From Streptomyces qinglanensis (GTDB lineage Bacteria > Actinomycetota > Actinomycetes > Streptomycetales > Streptomycetaceae): a stretch of DNA of 64,000 bases. Made by a program: the position numbers and the translations under genes. Within the stretch, counting starts at the first letter, position 1, and each line of letters starts with the position of its first letter. Of the stretch, positions 26,705-35,724 are shown piece by piece. Location: assembly GCF_900111245.1 (NCBI RefSeq), contig NZ_FOGO01000006.1, forward strand, positions 309,216-373,215, in the 5' to 3' direction. Below the pieces are notes generated by a model. The model saw nothing but the letters and a program-made list of their open reading frames with translations, made no database searches and was not told the origin of the DNA.

Positions 26705-28885
26705 TCAGTCGGTGAAGGTCTCGCCCCGTGCGGCCTTCTCCGCCAGCAGCGCGGGGACCGCGAACCGCTCGCCGTAGCGCTCGCCCAGTTCCCGGGCGCG
26801 GGCCACGAAGCCGGCCGGGCCGCCCTCGTATCCGTTGATGTACTGGATCACACCGCCCGTCCAGGCGGGGAAGCCGATGCCCATGATGGAGCCGATGTTG
26901 GCGTCGGCGACCGTGGTGAGCACGCCCTCCTCGAACAGCCGCACGGTGTCCAGCGCCTCGGAGAAGAGCATGCGCTCCTTCATGTCCTCGAACGGGATCC
27001 CGGGATCCCCCTCGGCGGTGAAGTGCTCCCGCAGGCCCGGCCACAGTCCGGCCCGCTTGCCGTTCTCGTCGTAGTCGTAGAAGCCCGCACCGCCGCTGCG
27101 GCCGGTGCGGCCGAACTCCTCGACCATCCGGTCGAGTACGGCGTCGGCCGGGTGGACGGGCAGTTCCCGGCCCTCGGCCCGCAGCGCCTGCCGGGTCTCG
27201 TCCCGGATCCGGCGCGGCAGGGTGAGGGTGAGTTCGTCCATCAGGGAGAGCACCTTGGCCGGGTAGCCCGCCTGCGCTGCGGCCTGCTCCACGGTGGCCG
27301 GGTCGACGCCCTCGGCCAGCAGGGCGACGCCCTCGTTGATGAAGTGTCCGATGACGCGCGAGGTGAAGAAGCCCCGCGAGTCGTTGACCACGATGGGGGT
27401 CTTGCGGATCCGCCGTACGAGGTCGAACGCGCGGGCCAGCGCCTCGTCCCCGGTCTCGCGGCCCTTGATGATCTCGACCAGCGGCATCTTGTCCACCGGG
27501 GAGAAGAAGTGCAGCCCGATGAAGTCCGCGCGGCGCTCGACGCCTTCGGCGAGCGAGGTGATCGGCAGCGTGGAGGTGTTCGAGCAGAGCAGCGCGTCCG
27601 GGGCGACGAGGTGCTCGATCTCCTGGAACACCTTGTGCTTGAGCGCGGAGTCCTCGAACACCGCCTCGATCACGACGTCGCAGCCCGCCACCGCCTGCGG
27701 GTCGGCGGTGGGGGTGATCCGCGCCAGCAGCGCGTCGCGGTCGGCCTCGGTGGTCTTCCCGCGGGAGAGCGCCTTCTCCAGCAGCCCCGCCGAGTACGCC
27801 TTGCCCTTCTCGGCGGCCTCCGGGGTGACGTCCTTGAGCACGACCTCGATGCCCGCCCTGGCACAGGAGTACGCGATTCCGGCGCCCATCATCCCCGCGC
27901 CCAGCACGGCCACCGTGCCGACCTCGCGCTCGGCGATCCCCTGGGGCCTGCTGCGGCCCGCGTTGACGGCCTGGAGGTCGAAGAAGAACGCCTGGATCAT
28001 GTTGGTGGAGATCTGCCCGCAGGCCAGCTCCACGAAGTAGCGCGCCTCGATGACCTGCGCGGTCTCGAAGTCCACCTGGGCGCCCTCGACGGCCGCCGCG
28101 AGGATGTTGCGCTGGGCCGGATAGGGCGCCCCGCCGGTCTGCTTCTTGAGGTTGGCGGGGAAGGCCGGCAGGTTCTCCGCGAACTTCGGATGCGCGGGCG
28201 TGCCACCGGGGATCCGGTACCCCTTGACGTCCCAGGGCTGCTGCGCGGCGGGGTTGGCCTCGATGAAGGCGCGGGCGGCAGCCAGCATCTCCTCCGGCGT
28301 CCCGACGACCTCGTGGACCAGACCGACCTCCTCGGCCTTGGCCGGACGGTACTGCTGGCCCTGGAGAAGCACGTTCAGCAGCGCGTCGGTGATGCCCAGC
28401 AGCCGCACCGCACGGGTGACGCCGCCGCCGGCCGGGAGCAGCCCCAGCGTGGCCTCCGGGCAGCCGATCTTCGAGCCGGGGGCGTCGAGCGCGACCCGGT
28501 GGTGGCAGGCCAGCGCGATCTCCAGACCGCCGCCGAGCGCCGCGCCGTTGAGTGCGGCCACGACCGGGATGCCCAGGGTCTCGATGCGGCGCAGGTCGCG
28601 CTTGATGCGCATGCCGTTGTCGAAGACCTCCTGGGCGTTCTCGGGCCGTGCCCGGATGAGCAGCCGCAGGTCGCCGCCGGCGAAGAAGGTCTTCTTGGCG
28701 GAGGTCATGATGACGCCGCGCACGCTGTCCCGTTCGGCCTCGAGCCGGTCGGCGACCGCGGTGAGGGACGTCTGGAAGGCCGCGTTCATGGTGTTCGCCG
28801 ACTGATCCGGGTCGTCGAAGGTCAGTGTGACGATCCCGGTGCCGTCCTGGTCCCAGCGGATGGTGGTGGAGGTGGGTTCGGGCAT
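26705..28885 (-). CDS. fadB: Fatty acid oxidation multifunctional enzyme FadB/FadJ type
   Basis: The 726 residues fuse an enoyl-CoA hydratase domain with a 3-hydroxyacyl-CoA dehydrogenase. The hydratase part has both catalytic glutamates (GGGLEIALACHH and GCPEATLGLLP). The dehydrogenase starts near residue 325 with the NAD-binding fold VAVLGAGMMGAGIAYS, followed by VIEAVFEDSALKHKVF and FFSPVDKMPLVEII with the catalytic histidine region (GLHFFSP). It performs hydration and NAD-dependent oxidation in beta-oxidation, probably as a complex with the thiolase encoded 82 bp upstream. Gene order is racemase, acyl-CoA dehydrogenase, thiolase, then this gene, all on one strand. Confidence 0.95.
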   Translation of the reverse strand: MPEPTSTTIRWDQDGTGIVTLTFDDPDQSANTMNAAFQTSLTAVADRLEAERDSVRGVIMTSAKKTFFAGGDLRLLIRARPENAQEVFDNGMRIKRDLRRIETLGIPVVAALNGAALGGGLEIALACHHRVALDAPGSKIGCPEATLGLLPAGGGVTRAVRLLGITDALLNVLLQGQQYRPAKAEEVGLVHEVVGTPEEMLAAARAFIEANPAAQQPWDVKGYRIPGGTPAHPKFAENLPAFPANLKKQTGGAPYPAQRNILAAAVEGAQVDFETAQVIEARYFVELACGQISTNMIQAFFFDLQAVNAGRSRPQGIAEREVGTVAVLGAGMMGAGIAYSCARAGIEVVLKDVTPEAAEKGKAYSAGLLEKALSRGKTTEADRDALLARITPTADPQAVAGCDVVIEAVFEDSALKHKVFQEIEHLVAPDALLCSNTSTLPITSLAEGVERRADFIGLHFFSPVDKMPLVEIIKGRETGDEALARAFDLVRRIRKTPIVVNDSRGFFTSRVIGHFINEGVALLAEGVDPATVEQAAAQAGYPAKVLSLMDELTLTLPRRIRDETRQALRAEGRELPVHPADAVLDRMVEEFGRTGRSGGAGFYDYDENGKRAGLWPGLREHFTAEGDPGIPFEDMKERMLFSEALDTVRLFEEGVLTTVADANIGSIMGIGFPAWTGGVIQYINGYEGGPAGFVARARELGERYGERFAVPALLAEKAARGETFTD

Positions 28886-28967
28886 GGTTCGGACTCCCTG
28901 AGCGAGCGGTGAGGCCCCCGGCGTCGGCGAGGGGGAAGGGATCGGGTCGGAGGGGCGGCGGCCGCGG

Positions 28968-30182
28968 CTACAGCCGCTCGACCACGGTGGCGACCCCCAT
29001 TCCGCCTCCCACGCACAGCGTCACCAGCCCGTACCGCTGGTCCGTGCGCTCCAGTTCGTCGATGCACGTCCCCAGCAGCATCGCGCCGGTGGCCCCCAGC
29101 GGGTGCCCCATGGCGATGGCGCCGCCGTTGACGTTCACCTTCTCCAGCGGGAACCCCATGTCCTTGGCAAACCGCAGCACCACGGCGGCGAACGCCTCGT
29201 TCATCTCGGCGACGGCGATGTCCTCCACCGTCAGCCCGGCTTTGGCCAGGGCCTTGCGGCACGCGGGGGCGGGCCCGGTCAGCATGATGGTGGGATCGGC
29301 TCCGGAGACGGCGGCCGAGACGATCCGCGCCCGGGGACGCAGCCCGTACCGCTCCCCGACCTCCTGGCTGCCGACCGCGACCAGGGCCGAACCGTCCACC
29401 ATGCCGGAGGAGTTGCCCGCGTGGTGCACGTGGTCGATCCGCTCCACCGCGTGGTACTTCTGGAGCGCGACGGCGTCGAATCCGCCCATCTCCCCGATGG
29501 CCGCGAACGACGGCTTGAGGCCCGCGAGGGTGTCGGCGGTGGTGCCGGGGCGGATGTGCTCGTCGTGGTCGAGGACGGTGAGGCCGTTGCGGTCCCGTAC
29601 CGGTACCACCGAGCGCGCGAACCGGCCGTCCTTCCAGGCGTGCGCGGCCAGTTCCTGGGAGCGGGCGGCGTACTCGTCCACGTCCCGGCGGCTGAAGCCC
29701 TCCAGGGTGGCGATCAGGTCCGCGCCGATGCCCTGGGGCACGAAGCCGGTCTCGAAGCTGGTCAGCGGGTCGTTGAACCAGGCACCGCCGTCCGAGCCCA
29801 TCTTCACCCGGGACATGGACTCCACCCCGCCCGCCAGGACGAGGTCCTCCCAGCCGGAGCGGACCTTGGCGGCAGCCATGTTGACCGCCTCCAGACCGGA
29901 GGCGCAGAAGCGGTTCTCCTGGACCCCGGCGACGGTGTCGGGCAGCCCTGCGGCGATGGCGGCGATCTTGGCGATGTCCGAGCCCTGGTCGCCGACCGGG
30001 CTGACGACGCCGAGCACGATGTCGTCGACCGCCTGCGGGTCCAGCTCGGGCATGCGGCGGCGCAGCTCGTCGATCAGGCCGACGACCAGGTCGACGGGCT
30101 TGGTGCCGTGCAGGGCGCCGTCGGCCTTGCCGCGGCCGCGCGGGGTGCGGATTGCCTCGTACACGAACGCTTCTGAGCTCAC
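28968..30182 (-). CDS. fadA: Acetyl-CoA C-acyltransferase (thiolase)
   Basis: This 404-residue degradative thiolase cleaves 3-ketoacyl-CoA with CoA. The acylated cysteine is Cys93 in ENRFCASGLEAVNMAA. The histidine is in AIAMGHPLGATGAML and the second cysteine in TLCVGGGMGVA, so all catalytic residues are present. Start is GTG at 30182, preceded by AAAGG. With FadB next to it this forms the usual FadBA pair. It is part of the beta-oxidation operon-like run on the minus strand. Confidence 0.95.
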   Translation of the reverse strand: MSSEAFVYEAIRTPRGRGKADGALHGTKPVDLVVGLIDELRRRMPELDPQAVDDIVLGVVSPVGDQGSDIAKIAAIAAGLPDTVAGVQENRFCASGLEAVNMAAAKVRSGWEDLVLAGGVESMSRVKMGSDGGAWFNDPLTSFETGFVPQGIGADLIATLEGFSRRDVDEYAARSQELAAHAWKDGRFARSVVPVRDRNGLTVLDHDEHIRPGTTADTLAGLKPSFAAIGEMGGFDAVALQKYHAVERIDHVHHAGNSSGMVDGSALVAVGSQEVGERYGLRPRARIVSAAVSGADPTIMLTGPAPACRKALAKAGLTVEDIAVAEMNEAFAAVVLRFAKDMGFPLEKVNVNGGAIAMGHPLGATGAMLLGTCIDELERTDQRYGLVTLCVGGGMGVATVVERL

Positions 30183-30266
30183 GAGGGGTGCCTTTCGTAC
30201 GGGGGCGGAGGGGAGCTGAGGGGAGCCGCGCGGAGGCGGCCGGGGGCGGGCGGGTCCGGCGCGGGG

Positions 30267-31424
30267 TCAGTTCAGCAGCGACCGTCCGATGATCTCCTTC
30301 ATGATCTCGGTGGTCCCGCCGTAGATGGTCTGGATGCGGCCGTCGGTGAAGGCCCTCGCGACCGGGTACTCGGTCATGTACCCGTAACCGCCGTGCAGTT
30401 GCAGACAGCGGTCTGCGGCGCGCTTCTGCAGCTCGGTGGCCCACCACTTCGCCATGGAGGCGTGCACCGCGTCCAGTCGGCCCGCGGCGTGGTCCTCGAT
30501 GCAGCGGTCCAGGAAGGCCCGGGTGACGGCGCACTCGGTGGCCAGCTCGGCGATCTCGAAGCGGATGTGCTGCAGCTTGGCCAGCGGCCGGCCGAACGCG
30601 GTGCGCTCCTTGACGTATGCGGTGGTGAGCTCCAGCAGATGCTCGGCGGCGGCGATGCCCGCGACGGCAATGGCCATCCGCTCCTGCGCCAGATTGGTCA
30701 TCAGGTGCACGAAAGCGCCGTTGAGCTCTCCGAGCAGGTTCTCCTTGGGGACACGCACATCGGTGAAGAACAGCTCGGCGGTGTCCTGGGCCTTCTGGCC
30801 GATCTTGTCCAGGTTGCGGCCGCGCTCGAAGCCCTCGGCACCGCGCTCGACGACGAGCAGGCTCAGCCCGTGCGCGCCGCCCTCGGGTGTGGTCCGGGCC
30901 ACGACGACGACCAGGTCGGCGAGGATGCCGTTGGAGATGAACGTCTTCGAGCCGTTCAGCAGCCAGTGGTCGCCCTGGTCCTGGGCCGTGGTGCGGATGC
31001 CCTGCAGGTCGGAGCCCGCGCCGGGCTCGGTCATGGCGATGGCGGTGATGGTCTCGCCGGTGCAGAAACCGGGCAGCCAGCGGCGCTTCTGCTCCGGGGT
31101 CGCCAGCTCGGTGAGGTAGGGACCGACGATGTCGTTGTGCAGCCCGACCGCCAGGCCGGGAGCGCCCGCACGGGTGAACTCCTCGGCGAGTACCGCGGCG
31201 TAGCGGAAGTCCGGCTCTCCCCCGCCGCCGTACTCCTCGGGCACCGCGAGTCCGAGCAGCCCCTGCCGGCCCGCGGCGCGCCACACGTCCCGGGAGACGA
31301 CGCCGTCCCGCTCCCACTGCCCGTAGTGCGGTTCCACCTCCTTGGCCAGGAAGGTGCGCACGGTCCGCCGGAACGCTTCGTGGTCCGCGGTGAAGATCTG
31401 CCGCTGCATCTGCTGCTGCTTCAT
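30267..31424 (-). CDS. Acyl-CoA dehydrogenase, long-chain (LCAD-like)
   Basis: This 385-residue flavoenzyme does the first oxidation of beta-oxidation. FAD- and substrate-binding segments are AIAMTEPGAGSDLQGI and ERTAFGRPLAKLQH. The C-terminal QTIYGGTTEIMKEIIGRS shows YGGT where medium-chain enzymes have the catalytic YEGT. Together with MAKWWATELQK and QLHGGYGYMTEYP this matches mammalian LCAD, whose base is a glutamate in an earlier helix; Glu in AEHLLELT is a candidate here. LCAD types accept branched and long chains. The ATG at 31424 has GGAGGAG upstream and overlaps the racemase stop by four bases, so the two are translationally coupled. Confidence 0.92.
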   Translation of the reverse strand: MKQQQMQRQIFTADHEAFRRTVRTFLAKEVEPHYGQWERDGVVSRDVWRAAGRQGLLGLAVPEEYGGGGEPDFRYAAVLAEEFTRAGAPGLAVGLHNDIVGPYLTELATPEQKRRWLPGFCTGETITAIAMTEPGAGSDLQGIRTTAQDQGDHWLLNGSKTFISNGILADLVVVVARTTPEGGAHGLSLLVVERGAEGFERGRNLDKIGQKAQDTAELFFTDVRVPKENLLGELNGAFVHLMTNLAQERMAIAVAGIAAAEHLLELTTAYVKERTAFGRPLAKLQHIRFEIAELATECAVTRAFLDRCIEDHAAGRLDAVHASMAKWWATELQKRAADRCLQLHGGYGYMTEYPVARAFTDGRIQTIYGGTTEIMKEIIGRSLLN

Positions 31425-32590
31425 GCCTCTCCTCCACCCGCCGCGGCGGGTGCGGTCAGGGCCGGAACGCCCCAGTCCCGGGCCACCTGCGCGGTGTGCG
31501 CACCGGGCCGGGCCGGCGCGGAGGCGACGCGGGTGGGTGTCGCGGAGAACCGGGGGGCGGGCGCGGGCTGGGTGATGCCGGAGTGCTCCAGATAGGTGCC
31601 GCGGGCGGCCAGGTGCGGATGGGACGGCGCCTCGGTCAGCGAGAGCACCGGGGCCACGCAGGCGTCGCTGTCCTCGAAGACCTCCGTCCACTCCGCGCGG
31701 GTGCGGGAGGCGAACCGGGCGGCGATCAGCTCCCGCAGCTCGTCCCACGCGGCGAGGTCCTCGCGGGGCGGTGCCTCCTCGGCGATTCCGAGGAGGCGGG
31801 TGAACTCCGCGTAGAACGTGGGCTCCAGGGCTCCGACGGCCATGAAGCCGCCGTCCGAGGTGGCGTAGGTGCCGTAGAAGGGGCAGCCGCCGTCCAGCAG
31901 GTTCGCGGCACGGCGGTCCTGCCAGCCGCCCGCCGCGAGCAGGCCCCGGATCATGGCCGTGAGGTGGCTCGTTCCGTCCACGATCGCCGCGTCCACCACC
32001 TGCCCGGCCCCCTGCGGGCCGCGCGCGTGGTGCAGTGCGGCCAGGATGCCGACGACGAGGTAGAGGGAGCCCCCCGCGTAGTCGCCCAGCAGGTTGGCGG
32101 GCGCGACGGGCGGGCCCTCGGCGGGCCCGGTCATCCCGAGGGCTCCGGTGACGGCGATGTAGCCGAGGTCGTGCCCGGCCCGCTGGGCCAGCGGGCCGTC
32201 CTGGCCCCAGCCGGTCATCCGGCCGTAGACCAGGCGCCGGTTGCGGGCGAGGCAGACATCAGGGCCGACGCCGAGGCGTTCGGCGACGCCGGGCCGGAAC
32301 CCCTCCACGAGCACGTCGGCGCGCTCGATCAGGGAGAGCGCGGCGGCGGCTCCGGCCCGCTGTTTGAGGTCCAACAGCACGGAGCGCTTGTTGCGGTTGG
32401 TGACGTCGTACTCGGGTGCGACCCCGAGGGCGCCGCCGCCCGGCCGGTCCACGCGGACCACGTCGGCCCCGAGGTCGGCCAGTGTCATGGCGGCGAACGG
32501 CCCCGGCCCGATCCCGGCGAGCTCGACCACCCGCACTCCGGCCAGCGGGCCCCCGACGGCGGCTCGCTCGGGTTCTTCCGCTGCTGCCAT
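31421..32590 (-). CDS. Alpha-methylacyl-CoA racemase (CaiB/BaiF family)
   Basis: This 389-residue class III CoA-transferase-fold protein has the residues of true racemases (AMACR/Mcr): His and Asp in RAGHDLGYIAVTGAL, Asp in NLLGDYAGGSLYLVVG, and Glu in FMAVGALEPTFYAEF. It interconverts the 2R and 2S forms of 2-methylacyl-CoA so that acyl-CoA dehydrogenases, which need 2S, can act. This marks the operon as one for methyl-branched chains such as isoprenoid or sterol side-chain acids. It is the first gene of the run and has only a weak ribosome binding site before the ATG at 32590. Confidence 0.9.
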   Translation of the reverse strand: MAAAEEPERAAVGGPLAGVRVVELAGIGPGPFAAMTLADLGADVVRVDRPGGGALGVAPEYDVTNRNKRSVLLDLKQRAGAAAALSLIERADVLVEGFRPGVAERLGVGPDVCLARNRRLVYGRMTGWGQDGPLAQRAGHDLGYIAVTGALGMTGPAEGPPVAPANLLGDYAGGSLYLVVGILAALHHARGPQGAGQVVDAAIVDGTSHLTAMIRGLLAAGGWQDRRAANLLDGGCPFYGTYATSDGGFMAVGALEPTFYAEFTRLLGIAEEAPPREDLAAWDELRELIAARFASRTRAEWTEVFEDSDACVAPVLSLTEAPSHPHLAARGTYLEHSGITQPAPAPRFSATPTRVASAPARPGAHTAQVARDWGVPALTAPAAAGGGEA

Positions 32591-32902
32591 CGGGCCCCCA
32601 GCACTGTGACACAACTGATGTAACACCGGTGATGCTATGGACAGCACCGCCAATCCACAAGCCCCGCCGAGCCACTCGACCACCCCGGGCCGCGGCGCCG
32701 CACCGCGCCTTCGGAGCCCCGTGCGCGGCAGCCCACGTGTCCGGTGCCACCTCGACGACAGGGACCCGCCCTCGACCGACAGGGGCCCACCGCTCGACGG
32801 GCCCCGGGGCTCGGCAGGCCCTCGCAGGTGTGCGGGACACCGGCCGAGCGCCACGGCCGAATTCCGCCAGCAGCCGCGTGCGCGCGAACGCAGTCTGGAC
32901 GC
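32591..32902. promoter_or_regulatory. 312-bp divergent promoter region of the racemase operon
   Basis: Close to the racemase start are a direct repeat TGTGACA (32605-32611) and TGTAACA (32619-32625), 14 bases apart, and a palindrome CACCGGTG (32624-32631). They are candidate regulatory sites for the beta-oxidation operon. The rest shows no gene or strong structure. Confidence 0.4.
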
Positions 32903-33460
32903 ATGGACACCAGAGCCGGACACCCGCAGACGATCCGCCGGACGGGACGCACGGGATACGAGATCCGGGCCATCCCGCCCGGAACGCTGCAGGAACTGCG
33001 CGCACGCGACGACGCGGGTGCTCCGCCCCGCACGGTGGTGGACGAGGAGGGCGGCAACCCGCTCCGCTGCTGCCTGGAGCGGAGCAGGCCGGGTGAGACT
33101 CTCGCCCTCGCCTCCTACGCGCCGCTGCGCCGCTGGGCGCGCGAGACGAACGCCGACCCGGGCCCGTACGACGAGGTGGGACCGGTCTTCATCCACCCGC
33201 GGGACTGCGGCGGCTGGGCGGGTGCCCCGGACGGCGGCTACCCGGAGGCCATGCGCGGCGAGCTGCGCACGCTGCGCGCCTACTCGGCACAGGGCCGGAT
33301 CCTCGGCGGCCTCCTGCTGGACCGCACCCGGGAGGGGGCGCCGACCGTGGAGGAGGGGCTGGCGCAGCTCTACGCCGATCCGCTGGTGGCGGCGGTGCAC
33401 GTGCGCGCGGTGGAGTTCGGCTGCTTCCAGGTGGAGACGCGGAGGTACGGCACGGAGTGA
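32903..33460 (+). CDS. DUF1203 domain protein
   Basis: This 185-residue protein has a full-length DUF1203 domain. RCCLERSRPGETLALASYAP, GPYDEVGPVFIHPRDCGGW and VHVRAVEFGCFQVETRRYG are the conserved blocks. DUF1203 proteins are widespread, cytoplasmic and uncharacterised; the conserved Cys and His residues hint at a metal or thiol role, but that is inference. The ATG at 32903 lacks a clear ribosome binding site. It is divergent from the racemase operon and not obviously linked to it. Confidence 0.8.
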   Translation: MDTRAGHPQTIRRTGRTGYEIRAIPPGTLQELRARDDAGAPPRTVVDEEGGNPLRCCLERSRPGETLALASYAPLRRWARETNADPGPYDEVGPVFIHPRDCGGWAGAPDGGYPEAMRGELRTLRAYSAQGRILGGLLLDRTREGAPTVEEGLAQLYADPLVAAVHVRAVEFGCFQVETRRYGTE

Positions 33461-33636
33461 ACCGCGGGGCGCCAGACCGGCGCCCCGCGGCCTGCGCACC
33501 CCCGGCACTCCGCGCTCGCCGGCCCCGGTCGCCGCTCCCGGGCCTCGGTCAGGCGCCCCCGGCCCCGCATCCCGCTCCCGAGTTCCGCCGGTCACCCGGG
33601 AGTGGGATGGACAGCCGAGGGCGCGCTGCGTAAAGT

Positions 33637-33662
33637 TGCAGGAAAGTAAGAGGTTTCATGCA
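33637..33662. promoter_or_regulatory. 26-bp inverted repeat upstream of the SIS gene
   Basis: Arms TGCAGGAAA (33637-33645) and TTTCATGCA (33654-33662) match 8 of 9 around an 8-base spacer, 48 bases before the SIS gene. It is a good candidate operator for the DeoR regulator encoded two genes downstream. Confidence 0.5.
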
Positions 33663-33709
33663 GCTTCACGCACAGCCCGGAGGGATCCGGGCCAGGAGGG
33701 GGCCCGCAC

Positions 33710-34603
33710 ATGGGCGAGTCGGCATACATGGAGCAGGAACTGCGCAGCCAGCCGGAGACCTGGCAGGCAGCGGCGAGGATCGGTTCCGGCGACACCCCTC
33801 TTCCGGCTGCGGGCGCCCGGGTCGCGGTGATCGGCTGCGGAACCTCGTGGTTCATGGCGCAGTCGTACGCTGCGTTGCGCGAGGCGGCCGGCCTGGGAGT
33901 GACGGACGCCTTCGCCGCCTCGGAGGCATTCCTCGACGAGGCCCGGGGGTACGACGCGGTGGTCGCCCTCACCCGTTCCGGCACCACGACGGAAGTGCTG
34001 CGTGTACTGGACGCGCTGCGCGGCCGGATCCCCACCGTCACGGTGCTGGGCGACCCGGACACCCCGGCGACGGCGCTGTCGGACGAGACGGTCGCGCTGC
34101 CGTTCGCTGATGAGAAGTCCGTGGTGCAGACCCGTTTCGCCACCTCGGCGCTGGCGTTGCTGCGGGCCCATCTGGGCGAGGACCTGGCGGGGCCCGTCGC
34201 CGCCGCCGAGGAGGCCCTGACCTGCCCGGTGGAGCAGGAGTGGCTGGATGCCGAGCAGTTCACCTTCCTCGGCCGGGGCTGGACCTTCGGTCTGGCCAAC
34301 GAGGCGGCACTCAAGATGCGGGAGGCGTCCCAGAGCTGGACGGAGTCCTACCCCGCCATGGAATACCGGCACGGACCGATAGCCATCGCCGCACCCGGAC
34401 GGGTCACCTGGCTCTTCGGCCAAGCGCCGGAGGGGCTGGAGAGCGAAGTACGCGCGACGGGTGCCCGGTTCGTATGCCACAGCCGGGATCCGCTCGCGGA
34501 CCTGGTGGTCGTACACCGCGTCGCGCTGGAACGGGCCCGGGTGCGTGGCCTCGACCCGGACAACCCGCGCAGCCTCACCCGCTCGGTGATGCTGGAGGGC
34601 TGA
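33710..34603 (+). CDS. SIS domain sugar-phosphate isomerase/deaminase (AgaS-like)
   Basis: This 297-residue protein has two SIS domains as in the isomerase half of GlmS and in AgaS. The first is around VAVIGCGTSWFMAQSYAALR and ALTRSGTTTEVLRVLDALRG, the second around FTFLGRGWTFGLANEAALKM and ESYPAMEYRHGPI. The SER/STS-type phosphate-binding loops and the EYRHGP segment point to an aldose-ketose isomerase or deaminase acting on an amino-sugar phosphate such as galactosamine-6-phosphate. It is the first gene of a locus with an aldolase and a DeoR regulator. The upstream inverted repeat suggests repression by that regulator. Confidence 0.85.
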   Translation: MGESAYMEQELRSQPETWQAAARIGSGDTPLPAAGARVAVIGCGTSWFMAQSYAALREAAGLGVTDAFAASEAFLDEARGYDAVVALTRSGTTTEVLRVLDALRGRIPTVTVLGDPDTPATALSDETVALPFADEKSVVQTRFATSALALLRAHLGEDLAGPVAAAEEALTCPVEQEWLDAEQFTFLGRGWTFGLANEAALKMREASQSWTESYPAMEYRHGPIAIAAPGRVTWLFGQAPEGLESEVRATGARFVCHSRDPLADLVVVHRVALERARVRGLDPDNPRSLTRSVMLEG

Positions 34604-34851
34604 TCGACGGCGACCGCCGGTGACCGGACGGAGGCGTCCCCCCAGCGCCCTTACCGGGTCCCCGCTGCCCGGGCGCACCCCGGCTTCCGTGCCGGCCCGC
34701 ACGCGCTCGGGACATACCCGAGGTCCCGCTCCCGCCGTACAGCCGCACGCGCACCCGGCCGTACCCCGACCTGCGCGGGGCGCGGGCCGACGAATCCCCG
34801 TCCCAGACCGCACCTTCCGCGCCTCTCGCACCTCCCGTACCAGGAGTCCCG

Positions 34852-35724
34852 ATGCCTCTCGTTCCCACCGCCTCCGTTCTCGCCGCCGCCCGGGCGGCGG
34901 GTACCGGTGCGGCCGCGTTCAACGTCATCCACCTGGAGACCGCCGAAGCTCTGGTGGCGGCTGCCGACGAGACCGGTCTGCCGCTCGTTCTGCAGATCAG
35001 TGAGAACTGTGTGCGCTACCACGGCAGTCTGGCGCCGATCACCCGCGCCGCTCTCGCGCTCGCGGAGGCCGCACGGACCGATGTCTCGGTGCACCTGGAT
35101 CACATCACCGACCCGGACCTGATCCGCCAGGGCGTCGAGGCCGGGGTCGGCTCGGTGATGATCGACGCCTCCACCCTGCCGTACGCGCAGAACGTGGCGA
35201 CGACCGCGCGGCTGACCTCCTGGTGCCACGAGCGGGACGTGTTCGTCGAGGCGGAGCTGGGCGAGGTGGGCGGCAAGGACGGGGTGCACGCGCCGGGAGT
35301 GCGGACCGACCCCGAGGAGGCGCTCGCGTTCGTCGCGGCCACCGGAGTGGACGCGCTGGCGGTCGCGGTGGGCTCTTCTCACGCCATGCGGGAGCGCACC
35401 GCGAAGTTGGACCTGGAGTTGATCGCCCGGCTGCGGGAGAAACTGGCGGTGCCGCTGGTGCTGCACGGCTCCTCGGGCGTCCCCGACGAAGAGCTGCAGG
35501 CGGCCATCGGCGCGGGTATGACCAAGATCAATATATCGACGCATCTCGTCTCGGTCTTCACCCGGAGCGTGCGTAGGGTACTGGAGACCGACCCCGCGCT
35601 CATCGACTCGCGCAAGTACGTCGCCCCGGCGCGGGAGGAGGTCCGGAGCGAGGCGGCTCGGCTTCTGCACGTACTCGCGGGCACGGGGCGGACGAAGGAG
35701 AAGACGTCAGGTGAAGCGCCATGA
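34852..35724 (+). CDS. Class II fructose/tagatose-bisphosphate aldolase family
   Basis: This 290-residue zinc-dependent aldolase resembles GatY/KbaY and class II FBA. Zinc ligands and active-site segments are SVHLDHITDP (catalytic Asp and first His), VEAELGEVGGKDG (Glu), VGSSHAM (His), and VLHGSSGVPDEEL (His). A phosphate-binding GMTKINISTHL follows. It would cleave a ketose 1,6-bisphosphate to dihydroxyacetone phosphate and glyceraldehyde 3-phosphate. The kinase needed to make the bisphosphate is not encoded in the 248-bp gap before it or elsewhere in the locus. The last 14 bases overlap the DeoR gene. Confidence 0.88.
   Translation: MPLVPTASVLAAARAAGTGAAAFNVIHLETAEALVAAADETGLPLVLQISENCVRYHGSLAPITRAALALAEAARTDVSVHLDHITDPDLIRQGVEAGVGSVMIDASTLPYAQNVATTARLTSWCHERDVFVEAELGEVGGKDGVHAPGVRTDPEEALAFVAATGVDALAVAVGSSHAMRERTAKLDLELIARLREKLAVPLVLHGSSGVPDEELQAAIGAGMTKINISTHLVSVFTRSVRRVLETDPALIDSRKYVAPAREEVRSEAARLLHVLAGTGRTKEKTSGEAP

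Noticed and set aside
30267..31424. Loss of catalytic glutamate in the acyl-CoA dehydrogenase (YGGT instead of YEGT) as inactivation
   Set aside because: LCAD-type enzymes carry YGGT naturally and use a glutamate from another helix.
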